A stretch of DNA of 64,000 nucleotides from Simplicispira sedimenti (GTDB lineage: Bacteria; Pseudomonadota; Gammaproteobacteria; Burkholderiales; Burkholderiaceae_C). Where the stretch lies: positions 186,001 through 250,000 of the forward strand of contig NZ_JAKVIJ010000002.1 in NCBI RefSeq assembly GCF_022760965.1, written 5' to 3'. The position numbers were made by a program, and so were the translations under genes. Shown here piece after piece: positions 31,562 through 39,980 of the stretch. Each line of letters begins with the position of its first letter. Positions within the stretch are counted from its first letter, which is position 1. Under the pieces are notes generated by a model that was not told where the DNA came from, did not search any database, and saw nothing but the letters and a program-made list of their open reading frames with translations.

Positions 31562-32989
31562 TCAGTGGGCTTTGCCCAGCGCTTGCAGCAAGCGCTCGTG
31601 CACGCCGCCAAAGGCGCCGTTGCTCATGCAGACGATGTGATCGCCCGCTTGTGCGGCCTGCACCACCTGGGCCACCAGGTGCTCCACATTGGGGGCCGTT
31701 TGTGCGCGGCCACCGGGGCCGGTGCCCAGGGGTGCCAGCGCTGCGGCGGCATCCCAGTCCAGCCCAGCGGTGTGGCAGAACGCCAGATCGGCGCTCTCCA
31801 GTGCCCAGGGCAACTGCGCTTTCATGGTGCCCAGCTTCATGGTGTTGCTGCGTGGCTCGAACACGGCCAGGATTCGCGCGCTGCTTCCCACCTGCCGCCG
31901 CAAGCCGTCCAGTGTGGTGCGCATGGCCGTGGGGTGGTGGGCAAAGTCGTCGTACACAGTGATGCCGCGTACCATGCCGCGCCGCTCCATGCGGCGGCGC
32001 ACGTTCTCAAAGCGGGCCAGGGCCTGGGCTGCATCCTGCGGTGCCACACCCACATGGTGGGCTGCCGCGATGGCGGCCAGCGCGTTGAGCTGGTTGTGCA
32101 CGCCGCCCAGTGCCCATTGCACCTGCGCGACCTTGCGGCCATGTTGCAGCACGGCAAAGTCGTGCGGCTCCCCCTGTGCGGTGAAGTCGCTCACTGCCGC
32201 GCCAAAAGTCAGCACCGGGCTCCAGCAGCCCTGGTGCAGCACGCGGGTCAGGCTTTCCTCCAGGCCGTTGGCCACCACGCAGCCCGAGGGCGGTACGGTC
32301 CGCACCAGGTGGTGGAACTGGCGCTCGATGGCGGCCAGGTCGTCAAAAATGTCGGCGTGGTCGAATTCCAGGTTGTTCAGCACGGCGGTGCGTGGCCGGT
32401 AGTGCACAAACTTGCTGCGCTTGTCGAAGAAAGCGGTGTCGTATTCATCGGCTTCGATCACGAACAGCGGTGCCTCGCCCTTGGGACCAGCGCCGGGCTG
32501 GGGCCGCCGGGCGGCGCCCAGCCTGGCCGAAACGCCGAAGTTCAGTGGCACCCCACCCACCAGAAAGCCTGGCTCCTGACCCGCGCACTCCAGGATCCAG
32601 GCCAGCATCGAGGTCGTGGTGGTTTTCCCATGCGTGCCCGCCACGGCCAGCACATGGCGCCCCTGCAGGATATGCTCGCTGAGCCACTGGGGGCCGCTGG
32701 TATAGGCGGCGCCACTGTCCAGAATGGCTTCCATCAGGGGGAACTTGGGGCTGCCGTCGGCCAGGCGCGCACGGCTCACCACGTTGCCGATGACGTACAG
32801 GTCAGGCTGCAGCGCCAGCTGGTCGGCGCTGTAGCCCTCGATCAGGTCGATGCCCAGTGCGCGCAGTTGGTCGCTCATGGGAGGGTAAACGCCTGCGTCG
32901 CAGCCCGTGACGCGGTGGCCCGCCGCGCGCGCCAGTGCGGCCAGCCCGCCCATGAAGGTTCCGCAAATGCCCAGGATATGGATGTGCAT
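31562..32989 (-). CDS. mpl: UDP-N-acetylmuramate:L-alanyl-gamma-D-glutamyl-meso-diaminopimelate ligase
   Basis: Mpl recycles the murein tripeptide by ligating it to UDP-MurNAc in the cytoplasm. The 475-residue Mur-ligase product starts MHIHILGICGTFMGGLAALA. It has the ATP loop VAGTHGKTTTTSML, EADEYDTAFFDKRSKF, LNNLEFDHADIF, VYDDFAHHPTAM and a C-terminal VFEPRSNTMKLG. The ICGTFMGG signature separates Mpl from MurC. AmpD, which acts earlier in the same recycling route, is encoded at 45210-45812. It is divergent from the gene at 33150. Confidence 0.95.
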   Translation of the reverse strand: MHIHILGICGTFMGGLAALARAAGHRVTGCDAGVYPPMSDQLRALGIDLIEGYSADQLALQPDLYVIGNVVSRARLADGSPKFPLMEAILDSGAAYTSGPQWLSEHILQGRHVLAVAGTHGKTTTTSMLAWILECAGQEPGFLVGGVPLNFGVSARLGAARRPQPGAGPKGEAPLFVIEADEYDTAFFDKRSKFVHYRPRTAVLNNLEFDHADIFDDLAAIERQFHHLVRTVPPSGCVVANGLEESLTRVLHQGCWSPVLTFGAAVSDFTAQGEPHDFAVLQHGRKVAQVQWALGGVHNQLNALAAIAAAHHVGVAPQDAAQALARFENVRRRMERRGMVRGITVYDDFAHHPTAMRTTLDGLRRQVGSSARILAVFEPRSNTMKLGTMKAQLPWALESADLAFCHTAGLDWDAAAALAPLGTGPGGRAQTAPNVEHLVAQVVQAAQAGDHIVCMSNGAFGGVHERLLQALGKAH

Positions 32990-33032
32990 GGATGAATTCT
33001 TTGAATGAAATTGGCATTCAAGGCGCATTCTA

Positions 33033-33068
33033 ATTGCGCAAATAGCTATAAAAATAATAGCATTTTTT
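33033..33068. repeat. Interspersed repeat core in the mpl-33150 divergent gap
   Basis: GCAAATAGCTATAAAAATAATAGCATTTTTTTGC contains the same GCTATAAAAATAATAGC core as at 491-507. This is a short, core-only copy with T-rich right flank. It sits between divergent genes and may carry promoter-like TATAAA/TATTATT hexamers. Confidence 0.65.
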
Positions 33069-33149
33069 TGCCTGAACAACCGGGGCGGCCCTGGGCTGCG
33101 CGGGGAGATCGCCCGGTCCGGACCGCGCAGCCGTCACAATGCGCTTGCT

Positions 33150-33746
33150 ATGACCTCCTTGCCCCTTGACGCTGAAATTGCCCAGGCCGCCGCCCGCATG
33201 GTGGTGGAGGAGGGGCTGGAGTATGGTCCCGCCAAGCGGCGGGCGGTCAAGCTGCTGGGCCTGCCGGCGCGCAGCCCTTTGCCGGACAACGATGTGGTCG
33301 AGGACGCGGTGCGCGAGCACATTGCCCTCTATTGCGCAGACACCCAGCCGACCGAGTTGCGTGCCCTGCGTGCGCTGGCGCTGGAGTGGATGGAGCGCTT
33401 GGCCGCTTTTCGACCCCACCTTGGCGGAGCCGTGTGGCACGGCACGGCCACGCGGCTGTCGGACATTTACCTGCAGTTGTTCTGCGATGATCCGAAATCG
33501 GCAGAGATTGCCCTGATCAACCAGGGCGTGAACTACGAACCTGGCTCGGTGCCGGGTTTGCATGGCCAGACGGTGGACGTCCTCAGTGTGGCCTGCCCGC
33601 AGCGGTCGCTGGGGTTGGTGGTCGGAGTGCACCTGTTGGTGTACGACCTGGACGATCTGCGCGGTGCGCTGCGTCTGGACCGCAAGGGCCGCCCGCCACG
33701 GGGTGATGTGCAGGCGGTGCGCCGCTTGTTGGAGAACGAAACGTGA
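33150..33746 (+). CDS. Conserved hypothetical protein, 198 aa
   Basis: A 198-residue cytoplasmic protein without a recognised domain. Visible stretches include AARMVVEEGLEYGPAKRRAV, VVEDAVREHIALY and LGGAVWHGTATRLSDIYLQLF-CDDPKSAEIALINQGVNYE. The latter, with conserved-looking Asp and Glu residues, resembles a nucleotidyltransferase core, but this is only a guess. Its TGA overlaps the GTG of the tlpA-like gene, so they are probably coupled. The ATG follows CACAAT by 9 nt. Confidence 0.72.
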   Translation: MTSLPLDAEIAQAAARMVVEEGLEYGPAKRRAVKLLGLPARSPLPDNDVVEDAVREHIALYCADTQPTELRALRALALEWMERLAAFRPHLGGAVWHGTATRLSDIYLQLFCDDPKSAEIALINQGVNYEPGSVPGLHGQTVDVLSVACPQRSLGLVVGVHLLVYDLDDLRGALRLDRKGRPPRGDVQAVRRLLENET

Positions 33747-34345
33747 ATCAGCGTATGACGGAAGAAGCGCAAGACCCGGCCCAGGCCGAGATGAAGGCGG
33801 CGGCAGGGGAGGTTCCACTGCTGTCGCGCCGGCAATGGGCGCTGCTGGCAGGCGTGGGTGTGGCGTCAGCCGCCGCCGGGGGCGGCTGGGCCTGGTGGCG
33901 TGGTCGCCCCACGGCAGCAGAACAGGACGCGGGCAGTGCTTTTTGGGATCGCAGCTTTGAAACACCCGTGGGCGAGACCCTGTCCGTGCAGTCGCTGCGC
34001 GGCAATCCGCTGTTGGTGAACTTCTGGGCGACCTGGTGCCCTCCCTGCATTGCAGAGCTGCCCTTGCTGGATGGTTTTTACCGTGAAAATGCGTCAAAAA
34101 ACTGGAAGGTGCTTGGAATTGCGGTCGATCAGCTTGCATCCGTCAAAGGATTCCTGGAGCGCTCGCCGGTGACATTCCCTGTGGCCATGGCGGGGCAGGG
34201 TGGCATAGAGCTGGCGCGTTCTCTGGGGAATCTGCATGGCGGCCTGCCGTTTTCGGTACTGTTCGGTGCAGATGGGCGCATCTTGCATCGTAAAATGGGA
34301 CAGGTGACCGACGGTGACCTGCGCGCCTGGCTGCGCCTGGGCTGA
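33743..34345 (+). CDS. TlpA-like membrane-anchored thioredoxin-fold protein
   Basis: The 200-residue product has a charged cytoplasmic head, one membrane segment (about 32-52) and a periplasmic thioredoxin fold with the WCPPC active site at residues 98-102 (NFWATWCPPCIAELPLLDGF), VLGIAVDQ and a cis-Pro region GGLPFSVLF. It probably reduces or oxidises disulfides in the periplasm. The GTG at 33743 has GGAG about 8 nt upstream and overlaps the preceding stop as GTGA. In related genomes aroQ often follows; here accB comes next. Confidence 0.9.
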   Translation: MNQRMTEEAQDPAQAEMKAAAGEVPLLSRRQWALLAGVGVASAAAGGGWAWWRGRPTAAEQDAGSAFWDRSFETPVGETLSVQSLRGNPLLVNFWATWCPPCIAELPLLDGFYRENASKNWKVLGIAVDQLASVKGFLERSPVTFPVAMAGQGGIELARSLGNLHGGLPFSVLFGADGRILHRKMGQVTDGDLRAWLRLG

Positions 34346-34352
34346 TGGCTGC

Positions 34353-34373
34353 TGGCCTGTGGCCTGTGGCCTG
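34353..34373. repeat. Three tandem heptamers TGGCCTG
   Basis: TGGCCTG is repeated three times without interruption just after the tlpA stop, in the 126-bp gap before accB. No function is apparent. The remaining gap is AT-richer (GAATTAAAAAGTCGATCG) and may hold the accB promoter. Confidence 0.8.
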
Positions 34374-34471
34374 TAGTTGGCGGCTATTGAATTAAAAAGT
34401 CGATCGTAGGCCAAAGATGACGTGAATTGGGGTACATTCGCGCCCTGTTCAGTTTTGCTGAGGAAGCTCAC

Positions 34472-34933
34472 ATGGATCTGCGAAAACTCAAGACCCTGAT
34501 CGACCTGGTCTCGGAGTCCAACGTCTCCGAACTGGAAATCACCGAGGCCGAGGGCAAGGTTCGCATCGTCAAGAGCGGCCCCACCGTGGTCCAGCAGTAT
34601 GTCCCCGCAGCCGCCCCTGCGCCCGCAGCCGCCGCCCCAGCGCAGCCCGCTGCGGCTCCGGTGGCTGAGTTGCCCGCTCCGGCGGTGGCCGAGGTCAAGG
34701 GCCATGTGGTCAAGTCGCCCATGGTGGGAACGTTCTACCGTTCTTCCAGCCCTGGTGCCAAGCCCTTCGTCGAGGTGGGTAGCCAGGTCAAGGAAGGCGA
34801 GACGCTCTGCATCATCGAGGCCATGAAGATTCTCAACGAGATCGAGGCCGACAAGAGCGGCACGGTCACGCGCATTTTGGGTGAGAACGGCCAGGCAGTG
34901 GAGTACGGTCAACCCCTGTTCGTGATCGAGTGA
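34472..34933 (+). CDS. accB: Biotin carboxyl carrier protein of acetyl-CoA carboxylase
   Basis: AccB carries the biotin that is carboxylated by AccC and presented to AccAD for malonyl-CoA synthesis. The 153-residue product has an N-terminal domain (MDLRKLKTLIDLVSESNVSE), an Ala/Pro linker at about 45-72 and the biotinyl domain with CIIEAMKILNEIEA. The biotinylated Lys is residue 119. GAGGA precedes the ATG at 34472 at a good distance. accC follows after a 177-bp spacer. Confidence 0.97.
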   Translation: MDLRKLKTLIDLVSESNVSELEITEAEGKVRIVKSGPTVVQQYVPAAAPAPAAAAPAQPAAAPVAELPAPAVAEVKGHVVKSPMVGTFYRSSSPGAKPFVEVGSQVKEGETLCIIEAMKILNEIEADKSGTVTRILGENGQAVEYGQPLFVIE

Positions 34934-34966
34934 TGGGGAGCAAGCCCGTGAGCGGCTGTGCAGCTT

Positions 34967-35031
34967 CTCCCATGTCTCGCGGGGCTGCCGCCTCCGGGAG
35001 GGGAGATACCGCCGACGCCCGAACATGGGAG
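34967..35031. other. Inverted repeat in the accB-accC spacer
   Basis: CTCCCATGT (34967-34975) pairs with ACATGGGAG (35023-35031) across a 47-nt GC-rich loop. The 177-bp spacer between accB and accC has no convincing gene. The hairpin is not followed by a U-tract and could be an mRNA structure or a regulatory element. Only the pairing is supported. Confidence 0.5.
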
Positions 35032-35110
35032 TGCTGCTGGCCCTTGTGCGGGGCGCTTCAATTGCAGGCGCCGCATTCGCATTCATCACGTCGCATGGTG
35101 GACAAACAAC

Positions 35111-36460
35111 ATGTTTAAAAAGATTCTGGTCGCCAATCGCGGCGAAATCGCCCTCCGTATCCAGCGTGCCTGCCATGAACTGGGCATCAAGGCGGTGATG
35201 GTTTATTCCGAGGCCGACCGTGACGCCAAGTACGTCAAGCTGGCCGAGGAGGCCGTCTGCATAGGCCCTGCGCCCTCGCCGCTGTCCTACCTCAACATGC
35301 CGGCCATCATCTCGGCGGCCGAGGTGACCGACGCCGAGGCCATTCACCCCGGCTATGGCTTCCTGTCGGAAAACGCCGACTTTGCCGAGCGCGTGGAGCG
35401 CAGCGGCTTTCAGTTCATCGGCCCCACGCCGGAGTCGATCCGCATCATGGGCGACAAGGTGTCGGCCAAGCAGGCCATGATCAAGGCAGGCGTACCCTGT
35501 GTGCCGGGATCGGATGGCGAACTGCCTGACGATCCGGTGCAGATCAAGCGCATCGCCAAGGCCATTGGCTATCCCGTCATCATCAAGGCCGCAGGTGGCG
35601 GTGGCGGGCGCGGCATGCGCGTGGTGCACACCGAGGCGGCACTCATCAACGCGGTACAGATGACCAAGGCCGAAGCGGGTGCCGCGTTTGGCAATCCGGC
35701 GGTCTATATGGAGAAATTCCTCCAGAACCCGCGCCACATCGAGATCCAGATCCTGGCCGACAAGCACCGCAACGCCGTGTACCTGGGCGAGCGCGACTGC
35801 TCCATGCAGCGGCGCCACCAGAAGGTGATCGAGGAGGCGCCTGCTCCCGGTATTCCGCGTCGAATGATCGATCGCATTGGCGACCGCTGCGTCGCTGCCT
35901 GCAAGAAGATCGGCTATCGGGGCGCGGGCACGTTCGAGTTTCTCTACGAGAACGGTGAGTTCTACTTCATAGAAATGAACACCCGCGTGCAGGTGGAGCA
36001 TCCGGTGACCGAATGGATCACCGGGGTGGACATTGTCAAGACGCAGATCATGGTGGCTGCGGGCGAGAAGCTGCCCTTCACCCAGCGCCAGATCGAGATC
36101 CGTGGCCACGCGATCGAATGCCGGATCAACGCCGAGGATCCGTACAAGTTCACACCTTCCCCCGGGCGGATCACGATGTGGCATGCGCCGGGTGGGCCGG
36201 GCGTGCGCGTGGACTCCCACGCCTACACCAACTATTTTGTGCCGCCCAACTACGACTCGATGATCGGCAAGCTCATCGTGCACGGCGACACGCGCGAGCA
36301 GGCGTTGGCCCGCATGCGCACAGCCCTGTCCGAGACCGTGATCGAAGGCATCAACACCAACGTGCCCTTGCACCGCGAACTGATGGTGGACGCCAAGTTC
36401 ATGGAAGGCGGCACCAACATCCACTACCTGGAAGAGTGGCTGTCCCAGCGCCAGCGCTGA
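35111..36460 (+). CDS. accC: Biotin carboxylase subunit of acetyl-CoA carboxylase
   Basis: AccC carboxylates the biotin on AccB using ATP and bicarbonate. The 449-residue product begins MFKKILVANRGEIALRIQRA. It has HPGYGFLSENADFAERVE, the ATP-grasp glycine loop IKAAGGGGGRGMRVV, ERDCSMQRRHQKVIEEAP, FIEMNTRVQVEHPVTE and HAIECRINAEDP, all standard. Length is normal. It lies between accB and prmA in the order usual for these proteobacteria. Confidence 0.98.
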   Translation: MFKKILVANRGEIALRIQRACHELGIKAVMVYSEADRDAKYVKLAEEAVCIGPAPSPLSYLNMPAIISAAEVTDAEAIHPGYGFLSENADFAERVERSGFQFIGPTPESIRIMGDKVSAKQAMIKAGVPCVPGSDGELPDDPVQIKRIAKAIGYPVIIKAAGGGGGRGMRVVHTEAALINAVQMTKAEAGAAFGNPAVYMEKFLQNPRHIEIQILADKHRNAVYLGERDCSMQRRHQKVIEEAPAPGIPRRMIDRIGDRCVAACKKIGYRGAGTFEFLYENGEFYFIEMNTRVQVEHPVTEWITGVDIVKTQIMVAAGEKLPFTQRQIEIRGHAIECRINAEDPYKFTPSPGRITMWHAPGGPGVRVDSHAYTNYFVPPNYDSMIGKLIVHGDTREQALARMRTALSETVIEGINTNVPLHRELMVDAKFMEGGTNIHYLEEWLSQRQR

Positions 36461-36506
36461 GTGAAGCAGGTGCCCATGCCGGGTGCCATTTGCGGGAAAC
36501 CTGAAC

Positions 36507-37394
36507 ATGCATGAACTGAGCCTGCTGTGCCCGCAAGACCGGGTGGAAACCTTGAGCGAGGCGTTGGAAGCGCTGGAGGCGCTCAGCGTGTCGGTCGAAG
36601 ATGCCGACGCGCAGACCGACGCCGAACAGGCGCTCTTTGGCGAGCCCGGCATGCCGCCGCCCCAGGCAGGTTGGCAGCGCAGCAAGGTGGTTGCCTTGTT
36701 TGCCACCGAGGAGGCGGCGCTCGAAGCACAGGCGCTGTTGGCGGTGCAGGATTTTTTTGAAGGCTGTACCGTGGTGGCGCTGGCGCCGCTGCAGGACCAG
36801 GACTGGGTGCGACTGACGCAGTCACAGTTTGCGCCGGTGGACATCACGCCCGATTTCTGGATCGTGCCCACCTGGCACGAGCCGCCCGCGCAGGCGCAGT
36901 GGGTGATTCGTCTGGACCCTGGCTTGGCGTTCGGCACCGGTACGCATCCCACCACGCGCATGTGTCTGCGCTGGATCGCGCGCCAAGGCAGCCCGGCCGT
37001 ATTGGGCCGGGTGCTGGACTATGGCTGCGGCTCGGGCATTCTGGCCATTGGTGCGGCCAAGTTCGGCGCCACGGACATCGATGCGGTGGACATCGACCCG
37101 GCGGCCGTGGAGTCTGCGGCACTCAATGCGCAGGCCAATGGCGTGCAGTTGCGTACGGGCTTGCCCGAACTCGCCCAGGGCAGCTACCAGACCGTGCTGG
37201 CCAATATTCTTGCCACGCCCCTGCGCGTGCTGGCGCCGCTGCTGTGCAGCCATGTGGCCGAAGGCGGGCACCTGGTGCTGGCGGGCATTCTGGAGCGGCA
37301 GGCCGACGAATTGATGCAGGCCTACGCCCCCTGGGTTCAGCTCACGGTGGCCGACCAGGAAGACGGCTGGATCCTGATGACGGCCCGGCGCTGA
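36507..37394 (+). CDS. prmA: Ribosomal protein L11 methyltransferase
   Basis: PrmA trimethylates lysines and the N-terminus of ribosomal protein L11 using SAM. The 295-residue product has an N-terminal L11-binding domain with the MHELSLLCPQDRVETLSEAL start, a linker, and a class I methyltransferase domain (FGTGTHPTTRMCLRWI, VLDYGCGSGILAIGAAKFGA, VLANILATPLRVL). The ATG at 36507 was chosen as the conserved start. It follows accC after 46 bp. Confidence 0.95.
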   Translation: MHELSLLCPQDRVETLSEALEALEALSVSVEDADAQTDAEQALFGEPGMPPPQAGWQRSKVVALFATEEAALEAQALLAVQDFFEGCTVVALAPLQDQDWVRLTQSQFAPVDITPDFWIVPTWHEPPAQAQWVIRLDPGLAFGTGTHPTTRMCLRWIARQGSPAVLGRVLDYGCGSGILAIGAAKFGATDIDAVDIDPAAVESAALNAQANGVQLRTGLPELAQGSYQTVLANILATPLRVLAPLLCSHVAEGGHLVLAGILERQADELMQAYAPWVQLTVADQEDGWILMTARR

Positions 37395-37442
37395 CGCGCC
37401 ACAGTGCCGAAGGCGGTGAGCCGGCCCTACAATCCACAGCCC

Positions 37443-38960
37443 ATGAGCCAGACCACCCGCTGCCCATCCTGTGGAACCCTGTTCAAGGTGGTGGCAGACC
37501 AGTTGCGCATCTCGGACGGGTGGGTGCGCTGTGGAAGCTGCCAGCAGGTGTTCGATGCCTCGGCCCATCTGCAGGCGACCGCTCCTGCTCCCTTGCTGCC
37601 AGACATGGCGCTCGATCGCCTGCGCCCGCCGCCTGCGCCCGTGCGGCGCGCGGAGCCTGTAGAGCGGCTCTGGGGTGCCCCGGAGTCAGCGCCCGCTCGC
37701 GTGGCGGAAGCTGCTTCTCGGCCGGAGCGCCCGGCATCGGCTTCCACCACTGCGCCCAGCGATCTGGCGGCTGCCGTGGTCGCCATCGAGCCTCCGGTGC
37801 AGTCGCCACCGCCTCCAGCCGCGCCGCCACCCGTTCCCTCGGTTTTGCATGTGCCCGAGCCGGTGGTGCCTGCTTTTTTGGTGGAAGGGGCGCAGCCTGT
37901 TGGTGCAGCAGAGGTGTTGCCTTCGCTGCTCGCCGTCGGCGCGTCCACACGTCCACCCCAGGAAGTGCCTGCCGCGCAGTCCCAGGCGGCCGCGCCTGTC
38001 ATGCAGCCTCGGGCAGAAGAGGATGGCGGCGTGATCGAGTGGCCCTCCATCGAATTGCCTGCCCCATCCTCGGCGGGGTATGAATTGCCAGTGCCAGACA
38101 CGGGCTCCGATGGGGCGCAAGCGGCATTTGCGCCGCTGCCGGAGGTGCCGCCACTGGAGTTGTTGCCCAAGGCCTCAGACCGGGCCTTCGCGCCTTTGCG
38201 CTCGACGCCGCGCCCCCCCTCTTTGCCCGTGGCTGAGGCCGAAGAAACGGTGGTGCCACCCACCGAGCCCAAGAAGGGCGCCACACAGGAGCCACCACTA
38301 ACCAAGGTGCCGGACCCCGACGCCCGCGCTGCGGTGCCAACCGAAATCCCTGCGCCGTCCCCGATGGCTGTGGAGCAGGCCACGGCGGAAGATTCCCGGC
38401 CAGAGGGCCTCGACCACGACGCCGATGCTGCCGAACCAGGGGTGCAAGAGTTGTCGTTCATGCGCGCGGCCCGGCGCAAGGCCTTCTGGCGCAAACCCTG
38501 GGTGAGGGCAGCGTTGTCCGTGGTGCTTCTGGTGTCCGTGGCCTTGCTCGCTGCGCAGGTGGCGGTGCGGGAGCGGGATGATCTGGCAGCGCGTGTGCCT
38601 GCGCTGCGGCCGGGCTTGGAGGCCTTGTGCAACCAGTGGGGCTGCGTGTTGGCGCCGCGGCGTGACATTGCTGCGGTCGAAGTGGACAGTTCCTCGTTTC
38701 AGAAACTGCGCGGTGACGAATACCAGTTTTCGCTCGTGCTCAAGAACCGTTCGGCCATCGCGGTAGCGATGCCTGCCGTGGAGCTGACCCTGACGGATGC
38801 CGCAGACCAGCCGGTGCTGCGCCGTGTGCTCTTGCCAGCGCATTGGAACGCACCGCAGGAATTGGCGGCCCATGGTGAATGGAGTGTTTCGCGCACCCTG
38901 GTGCTCAGCGCCACAGGGGTCCGCATCACAGGCTACCGGGTGGTGGCTTTTTATCCCTGA
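37443..38960 (+). CDS. Zinc-ribbon and DUF3426 domain membrane protein
   Basis: The 505-residue product has an N-terminal MJ0042-type zinc ribbon (CPSCGTLFKVVADQLRI then VRCGSCQQVFDA), about 290 residues of low-complexity Pro/Ala/Val-rich linker, one membrane helix (ALSVVLLVSVALLAAQVAV) and a C-terminal DUF3426 domain with a CNQWGCVL pair and a beta-sandwich-like end. The architecture is common next to prmA in beta-proteobacteria; function is not established. TACAAT precedes the ATG by 9 nt. Confidence 0.85.
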   Translation: MSQTTRCPSCGTLFKVVADQLRISDGWVRCGSCQQVFDASAHLQATAPAPLLPDMALDRLRPPPAPVRRAEPVERLWGAPESAPARVAEAASRPERPASASTTAPSDLAAAVVAIEPPVQSPPPPAAPPPVPSVLHVPEPVVPAFLVEGAQPVGAAEVLPSLLAVGASTRPPQEVPAAQSQAAAPVMQPRAEEDGGVIEWPSIELPAPSSAGYELPVPDTGSDGAQAAFAPLPEVPPLELLPKASDRAFAPLRSTPRPPSLPVAEAEETVVPPTEPKKGATQEPPLTKVPDPDARAAVPTEIPAPSPMAVEQATAEDSRPEGLDHDADAAEPGVQELSFMRAARRKAFWRKPWVRAALSVVLLVSVALLAAQVAVRERDDLAARVPALRPGLEALCNQWGCVLAPRRDIAAVEVDSSSFQKLRGDEYQFSLVLKNRSAIAVAMPAVELTLTDAADQPVLRRVLLPAHWNAPQELAAHGEWSVSRTLVLSATGVRITGYRVVAFYP

Positions 38961-39003
38961 TTTCCAGGTCGCCACTGGGGTGGCGCAAACAACGAAAGAG
39001 ACT

Positions 39004-39918
39004 ATGGCTGTTCTGATTTGTGGCTCGCTGGCCTTTGACACCATCATGGGCTTTGAGGGGCGGTTTGCCGAACAGATCCTGCCCGACCAGTTGCACATCC
39101 TCAATGTGTCGTTCCTGGTGCCTGCGCTGCGCCGCGATTTCGGGGGCTGTGCGGGGAACATCGCCTACAGCCTGCGCTTGCTGGGCGGAGAGGCGGTGCC
39201 CATGGCCATGCTGGGCAGCGACGGCGAGTCCTACCTGCAGCGCTTGCAGGCGCTGGGCATCACCACCCGTTGCGTGGGGCAGGTGCAGGACACCTACACC
39301 GCCCAGGCCATGATCATGACCGACCGTGACAACAACCAGATCACGGCCTTTCATCCTGGCGCCATGATGCAGGCCCACACACAAACCATCGGCGCCGGGA
39401 ACGCGCAGGGCATTCGCCTCGGGATCATTGCGCCCGACGGGCGTGACGCCATGCTGCAGCACGCGCAGCAGATGCATGCGGCCGGCATTCCATTCGTGTT
39501 CGATCCGGGACAGGGGCTGCCCATGTTCTCTGGGGACGAGCTGCTGCGCTTCGTGGAGCAGGCCACTTGGGTCACTGTCAATGATTACGAGGGCAAGATG
39601 CTGTGTGAGCGCACCGGCCTGGATCTGGCCGGCTTGTCTCGCAAGGTGCAGGGCTTGGTTGTGACCCTGGGCGGCAAGGGCTGTGAGGTCTGGGAGCGGG
39701 GGCAATGCACCCTGGTTGCTCCCGTGGCTCCTGCGGCTGTGGTGGATCCCACGGGTTGTGGCGATGCATGGCGAGGCGCCCTGTTGTTTGGACTGGAGCG
39801 TGGCTGGCCCTTGGCGCGCTGCGCCGAGCTGGGCAATCGGATGGGGGCGCTCAAGATTGCCGCCCGCGGGCCGCAAAACTACGTGCTGGACTTTGATCCA
39901 GCGATTGTGGCCGCCTGA
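39004..39918 (+). CDS. PfkB-family sugar or nucleoside kinase
   Basis: The 304-residue product has the PfkB signatures FGGCAGNIAYSLRLLGG near residues 40-56 and DPTGCGDAWRGALLFGLERG near 254-273, with the catalytic Asp in GCGD (usually GAGD). It most resembles adenosine-kinase-like members; the substrate is not certain. It follows the DUF3426 gene after 43 bp. A terminator hairpin serving the facing histone gene lies just after its stop. Confidence 0.87.
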   Translation: MAVLICGSLAFDTIMGFEGRFAEQILPDQLHILNVSFLVPALRRDFGGCAGNIAYSLRLLGGEAVPMAMLGSDGESYLQRLQALGITTRCVGQVQDTYTAQAMIMTDRDNNQITAFHPGAMMQAHTQTIGAGNAQGIRLGIIAPDGRDAMLQHAQQMHAAGIPFVFDPGQGLPMFSGDELLRFVEQATWVTVNDYEGKMLCERTGLDLAGLSRKVQGLVVTLGGKGCEVWERGQCTLVAPVAPAAVVDPTGCGDAWRGALLFGLERGWPLARCAELGNRMGALKIAARGPQNYVLDFDPAIVAA

Positions 39919-39924
39919 TTTGCC

Positions 39925-39954
39925 ATAAAAAAACCCGGTGCTGGGCACCGGGTT
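39925..39954 (-). terminator. Intrinsic terminator of the histone H1-like gene
   Basis: AACCCGGTGC (39932-39941) pairs with GCACCGGGTT (39945-39954) around a TGG loop. AAAAAAA to its left is a U-tract on the minus strand, right for the histone gene whose stop is at 39981. On the plus strand there is no U-tract, so any effect on pfkB transcripts would be partial. Confidence 0.88.
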
Positions 39955-39980
39955 GGAGACAGGGCCAGGGGCCCTGAATC

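Noticed and set aside
34094..36961. Long minus-strand open frame (about 955 codons) antisense to accB, accC and prmA
   Set aside because: It overlaps three well-supported genes on the plus strand, has low-complexity His/Gly/Leu-rich sequence and no family match by eye.
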